Source: GCA-2683825 sp965662355 (GTDB lineage: Bacteria > Planctomycetota > UBA1135 > GCA-002686595). Taken from it: 64,000 bases of DNA. The translations under genes and the position numbers were made by a program. Under the pieces are notes generated by a model. That model saw nothing but the letters and a program-made list of their open reading frames with translations, had not been told where the DNA came from and ran no database searches. Location: positions 310,001 through 374,000 of the forward strand of contig CBFIHP010000003.1 in the NCBI GenBank assembly GCA_965662355.1. Direction: 5' to 3'. Numbering within the stretch: the first letter of the stretch is position 1; the number at the start of each line of letters is the position of its first letter. Below, in pieces: positions 54,226-62,027 of this stretch.

Positions 54226-54846
54226 CTAGAAGGTCCCTCCGAGTTGCGTCAGCGTGACTCGATCCGCGCCAAAGAGACAGGATCCGAAGACATAGCCCAC
54301 TTCCGGATGGATGGCGCCGATGCTGAAACCGTGCCCGTAGAAATCGGTCTGTCCGGCCAACAGGACGACGGGCAGATCCATGCCTCCGTGGAGTTGACTG
54401 AGCGCGAAGTTGATCGGCTGGGTGCCGAAGAAACCGAAGGAACCGTAGCCGCCCTCGGTCAGCGTGCGGACCTGGAAGCTGACATCGACCCGGCCGCTCT
54501 GAAGGACTCGTGGATCGAGTTCGATCTCGTAACGGCCGTGGAAGAGCAGTTCGTAGGTTCCGGGTAGGGTTCCATACGCCAGCTCGATGTTGCCATTGCC
54601 CTTGACCGAAAGGACCAGCTCCTGGAGCGATACCGGGTCTCCGGCGAGGCGGAAGCCGCCACCCTCTTGGCCTGCCAGGATCGGCAGGCTGGTGACTTCT
54701 TCGCCCGGACTCGAGGATGAAGGCGGAACCGGCGGTACACCGGGGGGAGCGCCCTGGGCACCGACTTGGGTTCCTAGGATGAGGCACACGCCGGTTACGA
54801 GCCCGGCGAATCGAAGGGGGGTCTTCACGTCCAGTAGGTTTTTCAT
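54226..54846 (-). CDS. Secreted protein of unknown function
   Basis: From the ATG at 54846 there are 206 residues. A signal peptide (FAGLVTGVCLILGTQVGAQG) is followed by a Pro/Ser-rich linker and a beta-rich domain of about 150 residues (ELVLSVKGNGNIELAYGTLP, GSFGFFGTQPINFALSQLHG). I recognise no family. The ATG shares its A with the TGA of the upstream zinc-finger/TPR gene (TGATG), so it is translationally coupled to that regulator and may be a product of the same regulon. Confidence 0.6.
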   Translation of the reverse strand: MKNLLDVKTPLRFAGLVTGVCLILGTQVGAQGAPPGVPPVPPSSSSPGEEVTSLPILAGQEGGGFRLAGDPVSLQELVLSVKGNGNIELAYGTLPGTYELLFHGRYEIELDPRVLQSGRVDVSFQVRTLTEGGYGSFGFFGTQPINFALSQLHGGMDLPVVLLAGQTDFYGHGFSIGAIHPEVGYVFGSCLFGADRVTLTQLGGTF

Positions 54847-55988
54847 CACGTCATCTCTCCATCATCCGAGAAAGGGCCCGACAAAGGAAAGTCAACACCC
54901 TCTTCGGCCCCGCCGGATTGGGCGAGGCCAGGGGGGGAGGATTCCCCCGGGGAAAACAGTTCGGGACAGGTTTCAAGGAGAGCTTGGGCGAAACCTGCTT
55001 GGTGATCGATTGCGGCACGGGTACGCGGGGAGTTGAGGAAGAGCTTTGCAATCTCTCCCACGCGCGCGGGGTGTCGATCCAGCAAGCGCCGATAGGACGC
55101 CAGGGACCGTTTCACGTCGCGCAGATCCGCGTAGTACATGCCGATATTGAAGTGGGCGAAGAAGAACCGATCGTCGTGGTCGGCCAGACCCGAACCGACG
55201 ATCCAGCGGTTGCAGGCGATGGCCTTTTTCGTCTCGCCTTCTTCCGCATAGAGCTTGCCGAGTTGAACCGCGGCGTGGGCCCGGTTGGCGTCGGACATGG
55301 CGCTCTGGAAGATGCGGCGGTACGCCCGGGAGGCTTTGATGCGACGACCCTCGTGGGCCTCGAGGAAGGCCAGGTACAGCTTGGCTTCTTCGTTGGTCTC
55401 GTCGGAGCTCACGGCCTCTTCGAGGAGGCGGCGGCCCTTGTCCATCGGATCCGTGATCTTCTCGAGCTTGCCGTTGAGCATGTGGCGCGCTTGCTGCCAG
55501 TCGAGATCGCAGCCGTTGCCGCGGCCACTCTCGAGGACACCGTCGACGAAACCGCGGCCCTGGGTCTTCACGCTGCCGACTTCGACGGCTTTCTCGAAGA
55601 CGCGCACGCGGAAGTCGGAGTCGATCGCGTTCAGCACGTAGGCCTTGCCCAGCTGGTAGAAAATCTTCGAGAGGCGATGCACCAGGTCGATCTTCTCGAG
55701 CTGGTCTTCCATTCCACCCGCCAGCCCGCCGGCCAGGTCCTGGCCGAGCAGGGCGGAGTAGTTCGCGAGCAAGGCTTCCGGATCGGAGAGCTCGCGATGG
55801 GCGCGAATCTGGCTACGGGTATCGTCGAAGAAGGAGGAGCAGGAGGAGCATTCTTCCAGGTGTGCGATCGCGCGACCGCCGGCGACTTCATCGAGCTCGC
55901 CGTCAACGAGACAAGAGAGGTCCAGTTGGAACTGAACACATACATCCTGAAGGTCGTCGATCCACCACTCGGCGCTGGGGGAGCTCAT
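54846..55988 (-). CDS. Zinc-finger (anti-sigma-type) protein with TPR-like repeats
   Basis: This 380-residue protein has an N-terminal zf-HC2 motif (DGELDEVAGGRAIAHLEECSSC; His43, Cys47, Cys50) as in ZAS-type anti-sigma factors. TPR-like helices follow (EEAKLYLAFLEAHEGRRIKA, AAVQLGKLYAEEGETKKAIA, FNIGMYYADLRDVKRSLASY). No membrane helix is evident, unlike most ZAS anti-sigmas. It overlaps the preceding sigma gene by four bases (55985-55988), so it probably binds that sigma factor in the cytoplasm, with the TPR part sensing a protein partner. Confidence 0.74.
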   Translation of the reverse strand: MSSPSAEWWIDDLQDVCVQFQLDLSCLVDGELDEVAGGRAIAHLEECSSCSSFFDDTRSQIRAHRELSDPEALLANYSALLGQDLAGGLAGGMEDQLEKIDLVHRLSKIFYQLGKAYVLNAIDSDFRVRVFEKAVEVGSVKTQGRGFVDGVLESGRGNGCDLDWQQARHMLNGKLEKITDPMDKGRRLLEEAVSSDETNEEAKLYLAFLEAHEGRRIKASRAYRRIFQSAMSDANRAHAAVQLGKLYAEEGETKKAIACNRWIVGSGLADHDDRFFFAHFNIGMYYADLRDVKRSLASYRRLLDRHPARVGEIAKLFLNSPRTRAAIDHQAGFAQALLETCPELFSPGESSPPGLAQSGGAEEGVDFPLSGPFSDDGEMT

Positions 55989-56926
55989 AGTTCACAGTCC
56001 TTTGCTGATACCGCCAGGTGATCCTCTGTTGTTCTGGCTACTGTTGTTCTGTCTATGCCGTCGTCCGCGTCGTCGGTGCCATTCGGGTCGTCGGTGCCAT
56101 TCGGTGCCATGTTCGGGTCGCGCGCAGGCCGTAGGTCCGGAGGAAGGCCTTCGAAAACGCGACGCATCGAACGATGAATCTTCCTACGCGCGCGGAAGAT
56201 GACCATCTTCAGGTTTTCCAGCTTGATCTCTAGCGCCTGAGCAGCATCCCGGTAACTGAATCCCTGCACCTCGACCAGATGAATCGCCTTCTGTTCCCGC
56301 GGGGAGAGCATCTGGTAAAAGCGCAAATACAGGTGCAGGTAGGTCAGGTAGACCCGTCCGCATTCGGCCTGGCTCTCGCTGTCGATGGCGTCCCGCAAGG
56401 GCTCTTCGGACTCGGTACCGGAGGGTTCCGGGAGGTCGTCGAACGGGACCTCGGCGCGGCCCGAACGCGAGAGCGAACGCAGGTGTTTCAGAACGGTGTT
56501 GCGGACGATGGTCGACGTCCACACGCGGAAGGCATCCTCGCGGTCACCGTTGAAGCGATGCGGATACCTGTAGATGTTGAAGAAGACCTCTTGCAACACG
56601 TCGTGCGCGTCGGCGCGGCTCGGATAGCGGCGCAGGCGACCGACGACCTGCTGGAGCAGATGCGAACCGGCGAGTTCGTAGAGCAGCCCGAAAGCCGCCC
56701 GGCTGCGGGCATCCCGGAAGACCTCCATCAAACGGGTGGCCAGGACATCGCGCTTGGATTCGAGACTGCGCTCGGCATCGCTCAGCAAGGCCATCAGGAC
56801 CCGGGGATCGAACTCGGGGGCCTCCTCGGCCGCTTCCTGGGCAACTTCGGCCAACCTCTGGGCGAACAGCTCGGGGTTCGTCACCCCGCCCCCACCACAT
56901 ACCGAAAAGCCCTGGAAGGAACTCAC
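55985..56926 (-). CDS. ECF-type RNA polymerase sigma factor with long N- and C-terminal extensions
   Basis: This 313-residue protein begins at a GTG with GGGGAG six bases before it. Region 2 covers about residues 75-150 (LYELAGSHLLQQVVGRLRRY, ADAHDVLQEVFFNIYRYPHR, FRVWTSTIVRNTVLKHLRSL). Region 4 covers about 205-260 (LSPREQKAIHLVEVQGFSYR, DAAQALEIKLENLKMVIFRA). An acidic tail contains an exact in-frame repeat of PNGTDD encoded by two 15-base copies of GTCGGTGCCATTCGG on the plus strand. At over 300 residues it is longer than typical ECF factors (about 200). It should be controlled by the zinc-finger/TPR protein encoded next. Confidence 0.87.
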   Translation of the reverse strand: MSSFQGFSVCGGGGVTNPELFAQRLAEVAQEAAEEAPEFDPRVLMALLSDAERSLESKRDVLATRLMEVFRDARSRAAFGLLYELAGSHLLQQVVGRLRRYPSRADAHDVLQEVFFNIYRYPHRFNGDREDAFRVWTSTIVRNTVLKHLRSLSRSGRAEVPFDDLPEPSGTESEEPLRDAIDSESQAECGRVYLTYLHLYLRFYQMLSPREQKAIHLVEVQGFSYRDAAQALEIKLENLKMVIFRARRKIHRSMRRVFEGLPPDLRPARDPNMAPNGTDDPNGTDDADDGIDRTTVARTTEDHLAVSAKDCEL

Positions 56927-57190
56927 GGACAGCTCCCCATGAGGACCCCGGCAACCTCCACGCAGATATCAGGATAGATCCCGGAGGCAAAGATCTCGGG
57001 CTTCGTCATGCGGGGTGCTGAGGATGGGCGTGCTCGTCGGAGCGTCGGGGTGTGCAGGAGGAACAAAGGTGAAAACCTTGCAACAAAGCCTAGTCCACGG
57101 GGCAGAATCGGTTACCCAAGGGGGGCAGAGGGATAGCGGCCTTTTCTTCTCGGATCCATACAACATATTGTAAACAAAGAAGTTAGATCG

Positions 57191-58348
57191 TTGCTCAAGA
57201 ATGGGACGCTGAGCCGGCTCGATCCGGCACGACGGGCCGGATTCGTGCTCGAGGCCGCTCGGGAAGCGGGATTTGAGCTCGTCGGCCTGGCTCCCTTGCG
57301 CGCGCCGCGCCGCGCCGCGGCCTTTCGGCACTGGCTCGCGGCGGGCCACCAGGCGGACATGGATTGGCTGGAGCGCCAGGCGGAACGCATCCTCGATCCG
57401 CGCCGGATCCTCGAGACCGAGGGCAGCATCCTCGTCTGCGGAATGAGCCACGCTCGCCCCCCCGTCGAGCTCGAGGGCGGGGGGCGAATCGCGCGCTACG
57501 CCGCCGGCCGCGACTACCACAACGTGCTCGGCAAGCGGCTGAAGAAGCTCTCGCGCACCCTGGAGGAGGCCGGCCTCGTTGGGCGCAAGCGGGCCATCGT
57601 CGATGCCGGGCCGCTCCTCGAGCGCTCCCACGCGGCCGAGGCGGGGCTGGGCTTCGAATCCAAGTCAGCGAACCTGCTCCAGCGCGATCTCGGGCCGTGG
57701 TTCTTCCTGGGCGAGCTGCTCCTGCCCCTCGAGCTCGAGCCGACCGACACGCCAGCGCTCGGCTCCTGCGGGACCTGTACGGCCTGCATCGACGCCTGCC
57801 CGACCGACGCCATCCCCGCCGATGGGGTCGTCGACGCCAACCGCTGCCTGTCCTATCAGACGATCGAGAACCGGGGAGCCGTGCCCCACGAGCTCCGAGC
57901 GCTCCTGGGCGAGTGGGCCTTCGGCTGCGACATCTGCTCCGAGGTCTGCCCCTGGGGATCCCATTCCCCCACCTCCGGCAGCACCTCTTTCGCGGGCGGC
58001 GAGACGAGCTTCGGCACCCACGCTGCTCGGGAAACCCGTCTCGTCGATTGGCTGAGCCCGCGCAGCGATCCGGCGCTCTTCCACGGCTCGCCCCTCACGC
58101 GCCAGAAGCGCGAGGGCCGGGCGCGCAATGCGGCGCTCGTGCTCGGCAACCTCCCGAGCGACGAAGGCCGCGCCGCCCTCGAGCCGGCTCTCGAGGACGA
58201 ATCCCCTCTCGTGCGTTCGGCGGCCTTCTGGGCCCTGCACCAGGGACACCGCTCCGAGCAGGGTGTCCTCGCCGCAATGGAACGGGCCTTCGCCAGGGAA
58301 TCCGATGCGGCCGCCGCGGCCGATATGGGTCGCACGCTCGGGTCGTAG
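57191..58348 (+). CDS. queG: Epoxyqueuosine reductase
   Basis: This 385-residue protein starts at TTG; no in-frame ATG precedes the conserved start. The cobalamin-binding part (about 1-170) has FELVGLAPLRAPRRAAAF and GRDYHNVLGKRLKKLSRTL. The two 4Fe-4S clusters are supplied by CGTCTACIDACPTDAI and CDICSEVCPW. A C-terminal HEAT-like segment follows (LVLGNLPSDEGRAALEPALE). It makes the last step of queuosine synthesis, epoxyqueuosine to queuosine in tRNA, in the cytoplasm. queA, the preceding step, lies 5 kb away on the other strand. The A/T-rich stretch before the start (57162-57190, with CATATTGTAAAC) is the likeliest promoter region in the 264-base divergent gap. Confidence 0.93.
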   Translation: MLKNGTLSRLDPARRAGFVLEAAREAGFELVGLAPLRAPRRAAAFRHWLAAGHQADMDWLERQAERILDPRRILETEGSILVCGMSHARPPVELEGGGRIARYAAGRDYHNVLGKRLKKLSRTLEEAGLVGRKRAIVDAGPLLERSHAAEAGLGFESKSANLLQRDLGPWFFLGELLLPLELEPTDTPALGSCGTCTACIDACPTDAIPADGVVDANRCLSYQTIENRGAVPHELRALLGEWAFGCDICSEVCPWGSHSPTSGSTSFAGGETSFGTHAARETRLVDWLSPRSDPALFHGSPLTRQKREGRARNAALVLGNLPSDEGRAALEPALEDESPLVRSAAFWALHQGHRSEQGVLAAMERAFARESDAAAAADMGRTLGS

Positions 58349-58559
58349 GGCCGCCAGACGCGGCGGCGTTCACTTTTTCGAACACGGGTCCGTTCATCGA
58401 AGTGAACGTGTCCCGCTTTCTGAACGGAACCGATTGCGCTCCGATACCGACTCCTTGCTCTGAAGGCCCCGGAAACGGCCCCGAACGCGTTTTGCTCACG
58501 GCCAGCGACTTGGCACCCCACTTGCTCCAAGTACCGCACAACTCCGGGGGGGAAACAGA

Positions 58560-58814
58560 ATGTATCCGAGCGACTTCTACAACGACCGAAAGTACTGCGA
58601 GACCTGCTGCCAGTACGTTTCCTATCTCCAGTCGATGGAGCAGTCCTACTGCGTCCAGTGCGGCGAAGCGGTCCGACTCTTCTCGACGGAAGACTGGGAG
58701 TCCTTCAACGCCACGCTCAAGGAACGCCGCCCCAAGGGAGGCCGCCCCAAGAAGGCTCGCACGCAAGAGAAGAAGCCCAGCAAGGGCGAAGAGCAGGACA
58801 AGGAATCAGCGTGA
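58560..58814 (+). CDS. Small zinc-ribbon protein with basic tail
   Basis: This 84-residue protein has two Cys pairs in a zinc-ribbon arrangement: CETCCQYVSYLQSM and YCVQCGEAVRLFS. A highly basic, charged tail with KGGRPKKART resembles an AT-hook. It begins at ATG 58560 behind a purine-rich site (GGGGGGAAACAGA) and is followed by a cluster of hairpins and a strong terminator. Nucleic-acid binding is inferred. The 211 bases before it (58349-58559) show nothing else recognisable. Confidence 0.72.
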   Translation: MYPSDFYNDRKYCETCCQYVSYLQSMEQSYCVQCGEAVRLFSTEDWESFNATLKERRPKGGRPKKARTQEKKPSKGEEQDKESA

Positions 58815-58857
58815 TCCCCGCGCGACGCGGAACGGAGTGAGTTATCTTCAGAAGCGC

Positions 58858-58912
58858 ACTCCCGCTGGCACGGCGGGAGTCGTTTCCTTTGGATTGGATT
58901 CGCTCCGAATCC
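58858..58912 (+). repeat. Two consecutive hairpins in the 3' region of the zinc-ribbon gene
   Basis: ACTCCCGC and GCGGGAGT pair perfectly over 8 bp around TGGCACG (58858-58880), followed by CGTTTCCTTT. GGATTCG and CGAATCC pair over 7 bp around CTC (58896-58912). Together with the terminator just downstream they make three stem-loops in under 100 bases, which may stabilise or process the mRNA. Confidence 0.5.
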
Positions 58913-58918
58913 GATCAG

Positions 58919-58954
58919 CCGAGACCCGGTGGTTCGGGTCTCGGTTTTTTTTTT
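58919..58954 (+). terminator. Strong intrinsic terminator
   Basis: CCGAGACCCG and CGGGTCTCGG form a perfect 10-bp stem with loop GTGGTT, followed by ten consecutive T. This is the clearest rho-independent terminator in the window and ends the zinc-ribbon transcript 18 bases before the convergent TPR gene. Confidence 0.9.
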
Positions 58955-58972
58955 GGGCCCGCGGGCCCAGTC

Positions 58973-60148
58973 TCAGCCGTCCTCGCCTTTCAACTCTCGG
59001 GCCCTTCGACTCGCGTTGATTTGCTCCGTTCGCAGTCGCAAGCTGCCGTAAAGGACGCCCAGTTTCTCCCATACGCGAACATCGTCGGCGAAGCGCTTCT
59101 CCATCACGCCGGCGACCCAAAGCGCGCCTTCGCGATCGCCCATCCCCATCAGCACGTCGATCGCGAAGGTGTGTAACGGGACGGGATCCACGTTCTTGGG
59201 AACGACGCGCAACATGCTCGGCACACTCGCGCGCACGGCCGCGAGGTCTCCCAGCCCGCGGTTCACCTCCACCCTGCGGAGCAACAGATCGAAGCGCTCC
59301 GGCTGCATGGCGAGGCTCGCGTCGATCTTGCGCAGCTCCTGGGTCGCCCGGTCGATTTCGCGCCAGCGTACCTCCGCTGCCTGGGCCTTTTCTTCCTTCC
59401 CGAGGTCGTACAACACCTGCATCCACAGGTACCAGGCCCGGTTGTCGAAGGGCTGGAGCTCGATCAGAACTTGGGCGTGGCTGAATGCCTCTTCGGGATC
59501 ACCGGCGTCGTAGTGAATCCTCCCGATCCAGTAGTGGCTCTCGGAAACCTCGATCTCGCGTTTCAGGAGATCCTCGAACAAACGCAATGCCTCGTCCTCC
59601 TGTCCCAGACGGAAGCGAGTCAGTGCGAGCCCGCGCTGGATCGCTCCTTCTTGCGGACGCAAAGCACGCAACGCCAGGTAGTGATCGCGGGCACGCTCGT
59701 AGTCTCCCAGGCTGTAGTAGCAGTGGCCCAGGGCCAGCGTGCGCTCGCGTAGCCTCGGCACCGCTTCGAGCAAGCGTTCGTACACGTAGGCTGCATCGCC
59801 GTAGCGTCGCAAGCGAAAGTACGTGAGCCCCAGCACCGAAAGGGCCTCGGGGAGATCGGGGTCCTCCTGCAGGATCGCGAAGAGTCCCTCGATGACGCGG
59901 GGATAGCGTTTGGCGAGGTAGTCCTCGCGCAAGCCGAGAATCCGCTGGGCCGTCTCCCTGGAGATCCCGTACTTCGCGAGCTCGGAACCCTCGGCGTACG
60001 TTTTCCAACGCCCGTCCTCGTCACGCGGAAGCTCGCTGGGCAGGCGCTTCAGGATCGCGGGGATCTCGGGCTCCTGGGACTGCAGCGCTGGCATCGATCG
60101 CCCGGCCAGGAAAAACGCAAACAGCAGGATCCAACGAGCCACGGTCAA
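58973..60148 (-). CDS. Secreted TPR-repeat protein
   Basis: This 391-residue protein has a signal peptide (MTVARWILLFAFFLAGRSM) and about eight TPR helix pairs (VLGLTYFRLRRYGDAAYVYE, LGHCYYSLGDYERARDHYLA, YWIGRIHYDAGDPEEAFSHA). It should be a periplasmic protein-binding scaffold. Its start overlaps the stop of the FG-GAP protein gene (ATGA, 60145-60148). The pair FG-GAP/ASPIC plus TPR is thus encoded side by side here, whereas in the selenoprotein at 23642-27373 the same two modules are in one chain. Confidence 0.85.
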   Translation of the reverse strand: MTVARWILLFAFFLAGRSMPALQSQEPEIPAILKRLPSELPRDEDGRWKTYAEGSELAKYGISRETAQRILGLREDYLAKRYPRVIEGLFAILQEDPDLPEALSVLGLTYFRLRRYGDAAYVYERLLEAVPRLRERTLALGHCYYSLGDYERARDHYLALRALRPQEGAIQRGLALTRFRLGQEDEALRLFEDLLKREIEVSESHYWIGRIHYDAGDPEEAFSHAQVLIELQPFDNRAWYLWMQVLYDLGKEEKAQAAEVRWREIDRATQELRKIDASLAMQPERFDLLLRRVEVNRGLGDLAAVRASVPSMLRVVPKNVDPVPLHTFAIDVLMGMGDREGALWVAGVMEKRFADDVRVWEKLGVLYGSLRLRTEQINASRRARELKGEDG

Positions 60149-61857
60149 CGCTCCTCACCTTCCGCGTGGCCCCCGTTGTCCGCGGTGGCGGGCTCCACGA
60201 GGGCGAGCACACGATCGAGCGTGACGCCGTCGTGTTCCGTGCGCACGCCGCTGGGCCAGCGCACGACGATGCGCTCGATCCTCTCTCGGGCTCCAAGGCC
60301 GAAGTGTATTTCCGCGGGACAGGCGCTCTGGAAACCTCCCGCCGTGCGCATCTCGCGCTCGGAGAATCCGCCGTCCCATTCCAGTCGAACGCGGGCGCCG
60401 AGTCCGTGGGTGTTGGATCCGCGGCCCTCCAGCCGCACGATCAACCAGTGGCCCCTCGGCCGCGATTCCATTCGGTTGCGGAGCACGCGCACCGCGCCAT
60501 CCAGTTCGAGCGCGATCACGTCCACCCGACCGTCCCGCTCGAGATCCACGGCCACAGCGGCGCGGGAAACGACCGCCGGCGCGCTCGAAAGGCGCTCCGC
60601 TTGCATGCGCAAGCGCTTGCGCTCCGCATCGAACCCGAGGTTTCGGAGGAACGTGTCTTCCTGCGCAAAGCTCGAGTCCGTGCCGGGATTGTCCGCCTGC
60701 GGATAGACGTGGCCGTTCAGATTGACGAGATCGAGGTCACCGTCGAGGTCGAAGTCCTCGCACAAGGCCCCCCACCCGAGGCGCGTCAAGCTGCTGCGCG
60801 AGATCCCCGCGGGAGCAGCACGATCGCGCCAGCGCCCCGGGCGCAAGGAGAGATACAGCGCGTTCGACTCGCCCGAGAAGTTGGTCACGAAGAAATCATC
60901 GAGCCCGTCGAGATTGAAATCACCGCAGGCGATGCCCATCCCCGCTTGCTCCTTGCCAGCGGCGTCGAGGGCAGCTCCGGAACGGAGACCGATCTCCTTC
61001 CAGCGCCTCCCTTCCTCGGAGCCCTGGTTCTGCCAGAGGTGGTTGGAAGTGGAGTCGTTCGTCACGTACAGGTCCGTGTCTCCATCGACGTCGAAGTCGC
61101 TGGTAATGACCCCCAGTCCGAACCCCGCGCGCTCCGGGCGAAAGCCGGTGGCGACGCTCACGTCACGAAAGCCCTGGCCAGCGTCGTTGCGATACAGTTG
61201 ATCGTGTACCGGCGTGAGCCCCTCGGGCCCGCACAAGACCGCGTGCCCTTTCCAGCGACAGTCTCTCTTGATTCGCGACGGAATGCGGTCGGTATCGAAG
61301 GCCAGGTAGTTGACGACGCAGAGATCGAGGAAGCCATCCCGATCGTGATCGAGAAACGCGCCACTGGTGCCCCAGCGCGCTCCCTTGAAGCCCGCCCCCT
61401 CGACCTCTTCGAAGCCGCGCCCCTCGACGTTGCGAAAGAGCCGGTCACGGCCCCATTCGAGAACGACGAGGTCGACGTGGCCATCACCGTCGTAGTCCGC
61501 GCTGGCGGCGCCGGTACCGAAGCGTCCCCCGGGGATCACCCAGCCCTTCCCGGCCTCCGACAGCGCTCCCTTTCCATCGTTGAGGAAGACGCGCGGCGGG
61601 TAGCCGGGCTCGCCCGCGGCCACACGCTCCAGGGTCGAACCGTCGACCACGACGAGGTCGGGGGTGCCCTCTCCGTCGAAGTCCGCGACCGCGAGTCCCG
61701 GGCCGTTCACCTCGAGGATGTAGTTCTTCTCTGCCGAGCCCGCATGGGTTCGAACGCCGGGCAATGGAGCCTCGACGAACGGGGCGTCCTGGGCCACGGG
61801 GAGTCCACCCGGAACGGCGCTCATCCAGGAAGTGAGCAGGATCTGGATCACAATCAC
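60145..61857 (-). CDS. FG-GAP / ASPIC-UnbV (CRTAC1-like) exported protein
   Basis: This 570-residue protein has an N-terminal hydrophobic export segment and calcium-loop FG-GAP/VCBS repeats (LAVADFDGEGTPDLVVVDG, SADYDGDGHVDLVVLEWG, FLDHDRDGFLDLCVVNYLA, CGDFNLDGLDDFFVTNFSG). The C-terminal ASPIC/UnbV domain is GGFQSACPAEIHFGLGARER with IVVRWPSGVRTEH. Unlike the two selenoprotein paralogs it has no in-frame TGA, no D-L-x-S-x-F-W-R motif and no thioredoxin-like domain. Function unknown; probably an extracytoplasmic calcium-binding propeller working with the coupled TPR protein. Confidence 0.87.
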   Translation of the reverse strand: MIVIQILLTSWMSAVPGGLPVAQDAPFVEAPLPGVRTHAGSAEKNYILEVNGPGLAVADFDGEGTPDLVVVDGSTLERVAAGEPGYPPRVFLNDGKGALSEAGKGWVIPGGRFGTGAASADYDGDGHVDLVVLEWGRDRLFRNVEGRGFEEVEGAGFKGARWGTSGAFLDHDRDGFLDLCVVNYLAFDTDRIPSRIKRDCRWKGHAVLCGPEGLTPVHDQLYRNDAGQGFRDVSVATGFRPERAGFGLGVITSDFDVDGDTDLYVTNDSTSNHLWQNQGSEEGRRWKEIGLRSGAALDAAGKEQAGMGIACGDFNLDGLDDFFVTNFSGESNALYLSLRPGRWRDRAAPAGISRSSLTRLGWGALCEDFDLDGDLDLVNLNGHVYPQADNPGTDSSFAQEDTFLRNLGFDAERKRLRMQAERLSSAPAVVSRAAVAVDLERDGRVDVIALELDGAVRVLRNRMESRPRGHWLIVRLEGRGSNTHGLGARVRLEWDGGFSEREMRTAGGFQSACPAEIHFGLGARERIERIVVRWPSGVRTEHDGVTLDRVLALVEPATADNGGHAEGEER

Positions 61858-62027
61858 GCATCCCTACCGTAACCCCCTTGACGCCCGTCCCGACGGAACG
61901 AATGCAACCTTTGCGAACCCCCGTGGATTGCCACTAGGGCCTCGCGGAGCCTTGCGCTACAAAGGGCCGGATCGCCGTTCCTCGCAGGCCCCTTCGCACC
62001 CCCCTAGATTCTCTCCCGAATAGACCG

